DNA from: an uncultured Oscillospiraceae bacterium
GTDB taxonomy: Bacteria > Bacillota > Clostridia > Oscillospirales > Oscillospiraceae
Assembly (NCBI GenBank): GCA_944385455.1
Contig: CALWXI010000235.1
Coordinates: 1 to 15,035 of the forward strand
DNA: 15,035 bases
Direction: 5' to 3'
The translations under genes were made by a program, and so were the position numbers. The notes beneath the pieces were generated by a model. The model was not told the origin of the DNA. It saw only the letters and a list, made by a program, of their open reading frames with translations, and ran no database searches. This document shows positions 14,128 through 15,035 of the stretch, in pieces; the first letter of the stretch is position 1; the number at the start of each line of letters is the position of its first letter.

Positions 14128-14202
14128 CACTGGTGCATTCCCCACTTCCACTGCCGGCAGATCTGTGGTAGGCTGAAAAAAACGACGCAGGAGGACTTGA
14201 TC

Positions 14203-14766
14203 ATGCAATCCTACGCCTTGTCAGACCGCATCCAGCGGTATTTTCTCTATTTTCTCCTCTATTCCTGCATTGGCTGGGCCTACGAGGTCTTTCTGGAAGT
14301 GGTGGTCTACCGTTGGGGCTATTCCGACCGCGGCGTCCTCTTCGGCCCCTACTGTCCGGTGTACGGCGTGGGCGCGCTGATGTTTCTTCTGTGCTTCCGC
14401 CGCCTGCTGGACCATCCCCTCCCGCTGCCGGGCAGGCTGGGACGGATGGCGGGGATCTTCCTGGGCTGTATGCTCTCCGCCACCGCACTGGAGCTGGCCA
14501 CCAGCTATCTGCTGGAGGCCCTCACCGGCAGCTGGCCCTGGCAGACCTACCGGGACTACGCCTGGAACTTTCAGGGCCGGATCGCCCTCTCCCCTTCCAT
14601 CCGCTTCGGACTGGGCGGACTGGTGTTCCTCTACATCCTCCAGCCTCTTTTCGAGCGCATGGTAGGCGCGCTGCCGGCTGCGTGGCGCCGGGGCTGCTTC
14701 TGGGTGCTGGCGGTGCTGTTTGCCGCCGACTGTGCCGCCACATGGATCCTGCCGCTGCTGTGCTGA
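14203..14766 (+). CDS. PF06541-family membrane protein (annotated as putative ABC transporter permease)
   Basis: A 187-residue protein with about five membrane segments. The N-terminal half has the family signature LYSCIGWAYEVFLE (19-32) followed by RGVLFGPYCPVYGVGAL (43-59). The family (ABC_trans_CmpB) is widely annotated as an ABC permease, but no ATPase gene is next to it, and real transport activity is unproven to my knowledge. A strong AGGAGG lies eight bases before the ATG at 14203; the frame is open upstream but passes through the divergent mrnC promoter. No convincing plus-strand promoter was found in the gap. The stop codon lies within the left arm of a 25-bp inverted repeat. Confidence 0.9.
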   Translation: MQSYALSDRIQRYFLYFLLYSCIGWAYEVFLEVVVYRWGYSDRGVLFGPYCPVYGVGALMFLLCFRRLLDHPLPLPGRLGRMAGIFLGCMLSATALELATSYLLEALTGSWPWQTYRDYAWNFQGRIALSPSIRFGLGGLVFLYILQPLFERMVGALPAAWRRGCFWVLAVLFAADCAATWILPLLC

Positions 14767-14814
14767 ACAAAAAAGCGCCCCGGGCCTGAGCCCGGGGCGC
14801 TTTTTTGTTCAGCA
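14761..14814. terminator. 25-bp perfect inverted repeat acting as bidirectional terminator
   Basis: The arms 14761-14785 and 14790-14814 are perfect reverse complements over 25 bases, with the four-base loop CTGA. The core is an 11-bp GC-rich stem flanked by A6 on the left and T6 on the right, so it is a terminator on both strands. The arms extend beyond the tracts and include the stop codons of both convergent genes (14764-14766 and 14809-14811). Confidence 0.93.
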
Positions 14815-14967
14815 GCAGGGGGTGTTGTTGCAGCCGCTGTTGCAGCCGCAGCCGTTGTTGCAGCCGCAACCCCAGCTGTTGCCGTTGTTGCCGCAGCAGC
14901 ACCAGACGATGATCAGCAGGATGATGATCCAGCAGCAGTTGCCGCCACCAAAACCATTATTGCACAT
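14809..14967 (-). CDS. Cys/Asn/Gly-rich 52-residue membrane microprotein
   Basis: A 52-residue frame starting with ATG and preceded by a perfect AGGAGG seven bases upstream. The protein begins MCNNGFGGGNCCW, has a short hydrophobic span IIILLIIVW (14-22), then CCCGNNGNSWG and a repetitive tail of GC, NN and NS units ending in CC. Thirteen of 52 residues are Cys, eleven Asn and eleven Gly. It resembles in style the tiny Gly- and Cys-rich membrane proteins linked with spores in Firmicutes (YjcZ-like), but I cannot assign a family with confidence. A symmetric terminator follows directly. The tail is built from near-repeats at DNA level (GGC TGC AAC AAC), so length variation between strains is likely. 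Metal binding, disulfide cross-linking or coat association are guesses. Confidence 0.85.
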   Translation of the reverse strand: MCNNGFGGGNCCWIIILLIIVWCCCGNNGNSWGCGCNNGCGCNSGCNNTPCC

Positions 14968-15013
14968 ATCGGGACCTCCTATGAAATGTAGCCCGCCGAA
15001 GCGGCCTCACTTC

Positions 15014-15021
15014 ATCGTATG
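15014..15021 (-). promoter_or_regulatory. Possible sigma-E/K-type -10 element of the Cys-rich gene
   Basis: The minus strand reads CATACGAT, close to the -10 elements of mother-cell sigma factors (CATAnnnT), about 46 bp before the ATG. The matching -35 would lie at or beyond the window edge, so this cannot be confirmed here. Between it and the gene lies a short CCGC-TTCG-GCGG hairpin. Confidence 0.25.
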
Positions 15022-15035
15022 CGCCTGGGTCCCGG

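Noticed and set aside
11733..14171. Very long open plus-strand frame opposite rqcH and mrnC
   Set aside because: It is rich in His, Arg, Pro, Gln and Gly as expected for the reverse of GC-rich coding DNA, has no family resemblance, and lies opposite two well-conserved genes and through the mrnC promoter.
14831..14870. Short tandem repeats as a possible CRISPR or regulatory repeat array
   Set aside because: The repeats are codon-level GGC/TGC/AAC units inside the Cys-rich gene, with no spacers.

Overview
The window looks like chromosomal DNA of a GC-rich, spore-forming member of the Clostridia. The evidence is spoIIR, the gene set ylxM-ffh-rpsP-khpA-rimM-trmD, mrnC beside rqcH, and small DUF378 and PF06541 membrane proteins. 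The GC-rich coding style, strong AGGAGG-type ribosome binding sites and mixture of families resemble gut Oscillospiraceae. That placement is inference from style, not from a database search. I saw no tRNA, rRNA, insertion sequence, phage gene or CRISPR array. This is mostly core chromosome with a few poorly characterised accessory genes.

Layout from left to right. Positions 58-2305 (minus) hold an operon of a DUF819 membrane protein and a cytoplasmic M19 dipeptidase, ended by a strong hairpin at 60-91. A divergent promoter region (about 2306-2515) then starts the plus-strand run ylxM, ffh, rpsP, khpA (2516-4791). A terminator-like hairpin at 4791-4828 comes next, followed by rimM and trmD (4906-6172). 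This set covers protein targeting, 30S assembly and tRNA m1G37 methylation. A symmetric palindrome separates trmD from the convergent ispE-spoIIR pair (minus, 6215-7795), which makes an isoprenoid enzyme and the forespore signal for sigma-E activation. Upstream on the minus strand is a 50-residue membrane microprotein (7881-8033) with its own terminator. Next comes the thrH-DUF1015 operon (minus, 8152-10034), probably serine or threonine metabolism.

From 10188 on, there is a DUF378 membrane protein (plus) and a convergent CPA2 Na+/H+-type antiporter (minus). They are followed by the mrnC-rqcH operon (minus, 11913-14063), which covers 23S rRNA maturation and ribosome rescue and has a near-consensus promoter. 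The window ends with a PF06541 membrane protein (plus, 14203-14766) facing a 52-residue Cys/Asn/Gly-rich membrane microprotein (minus, 14809-14967).

The most notable points are two convincing small genes and one structural theme. The small genes are the 50-aa hydrophobic protein and the 52-aa protein with 13 cysteines. The theme is that all three convergent gene pairs are only 38-42 bp apart, and each gap is filled by a symmetric hairpin flanked by A and T tracts. In the last pair a perfect 25-bp inverted repeat also contains both stop codons. The functionally open operons are DUF819-M19 and thrH-DUF1015. I did not find a clear new defence or mobile system.
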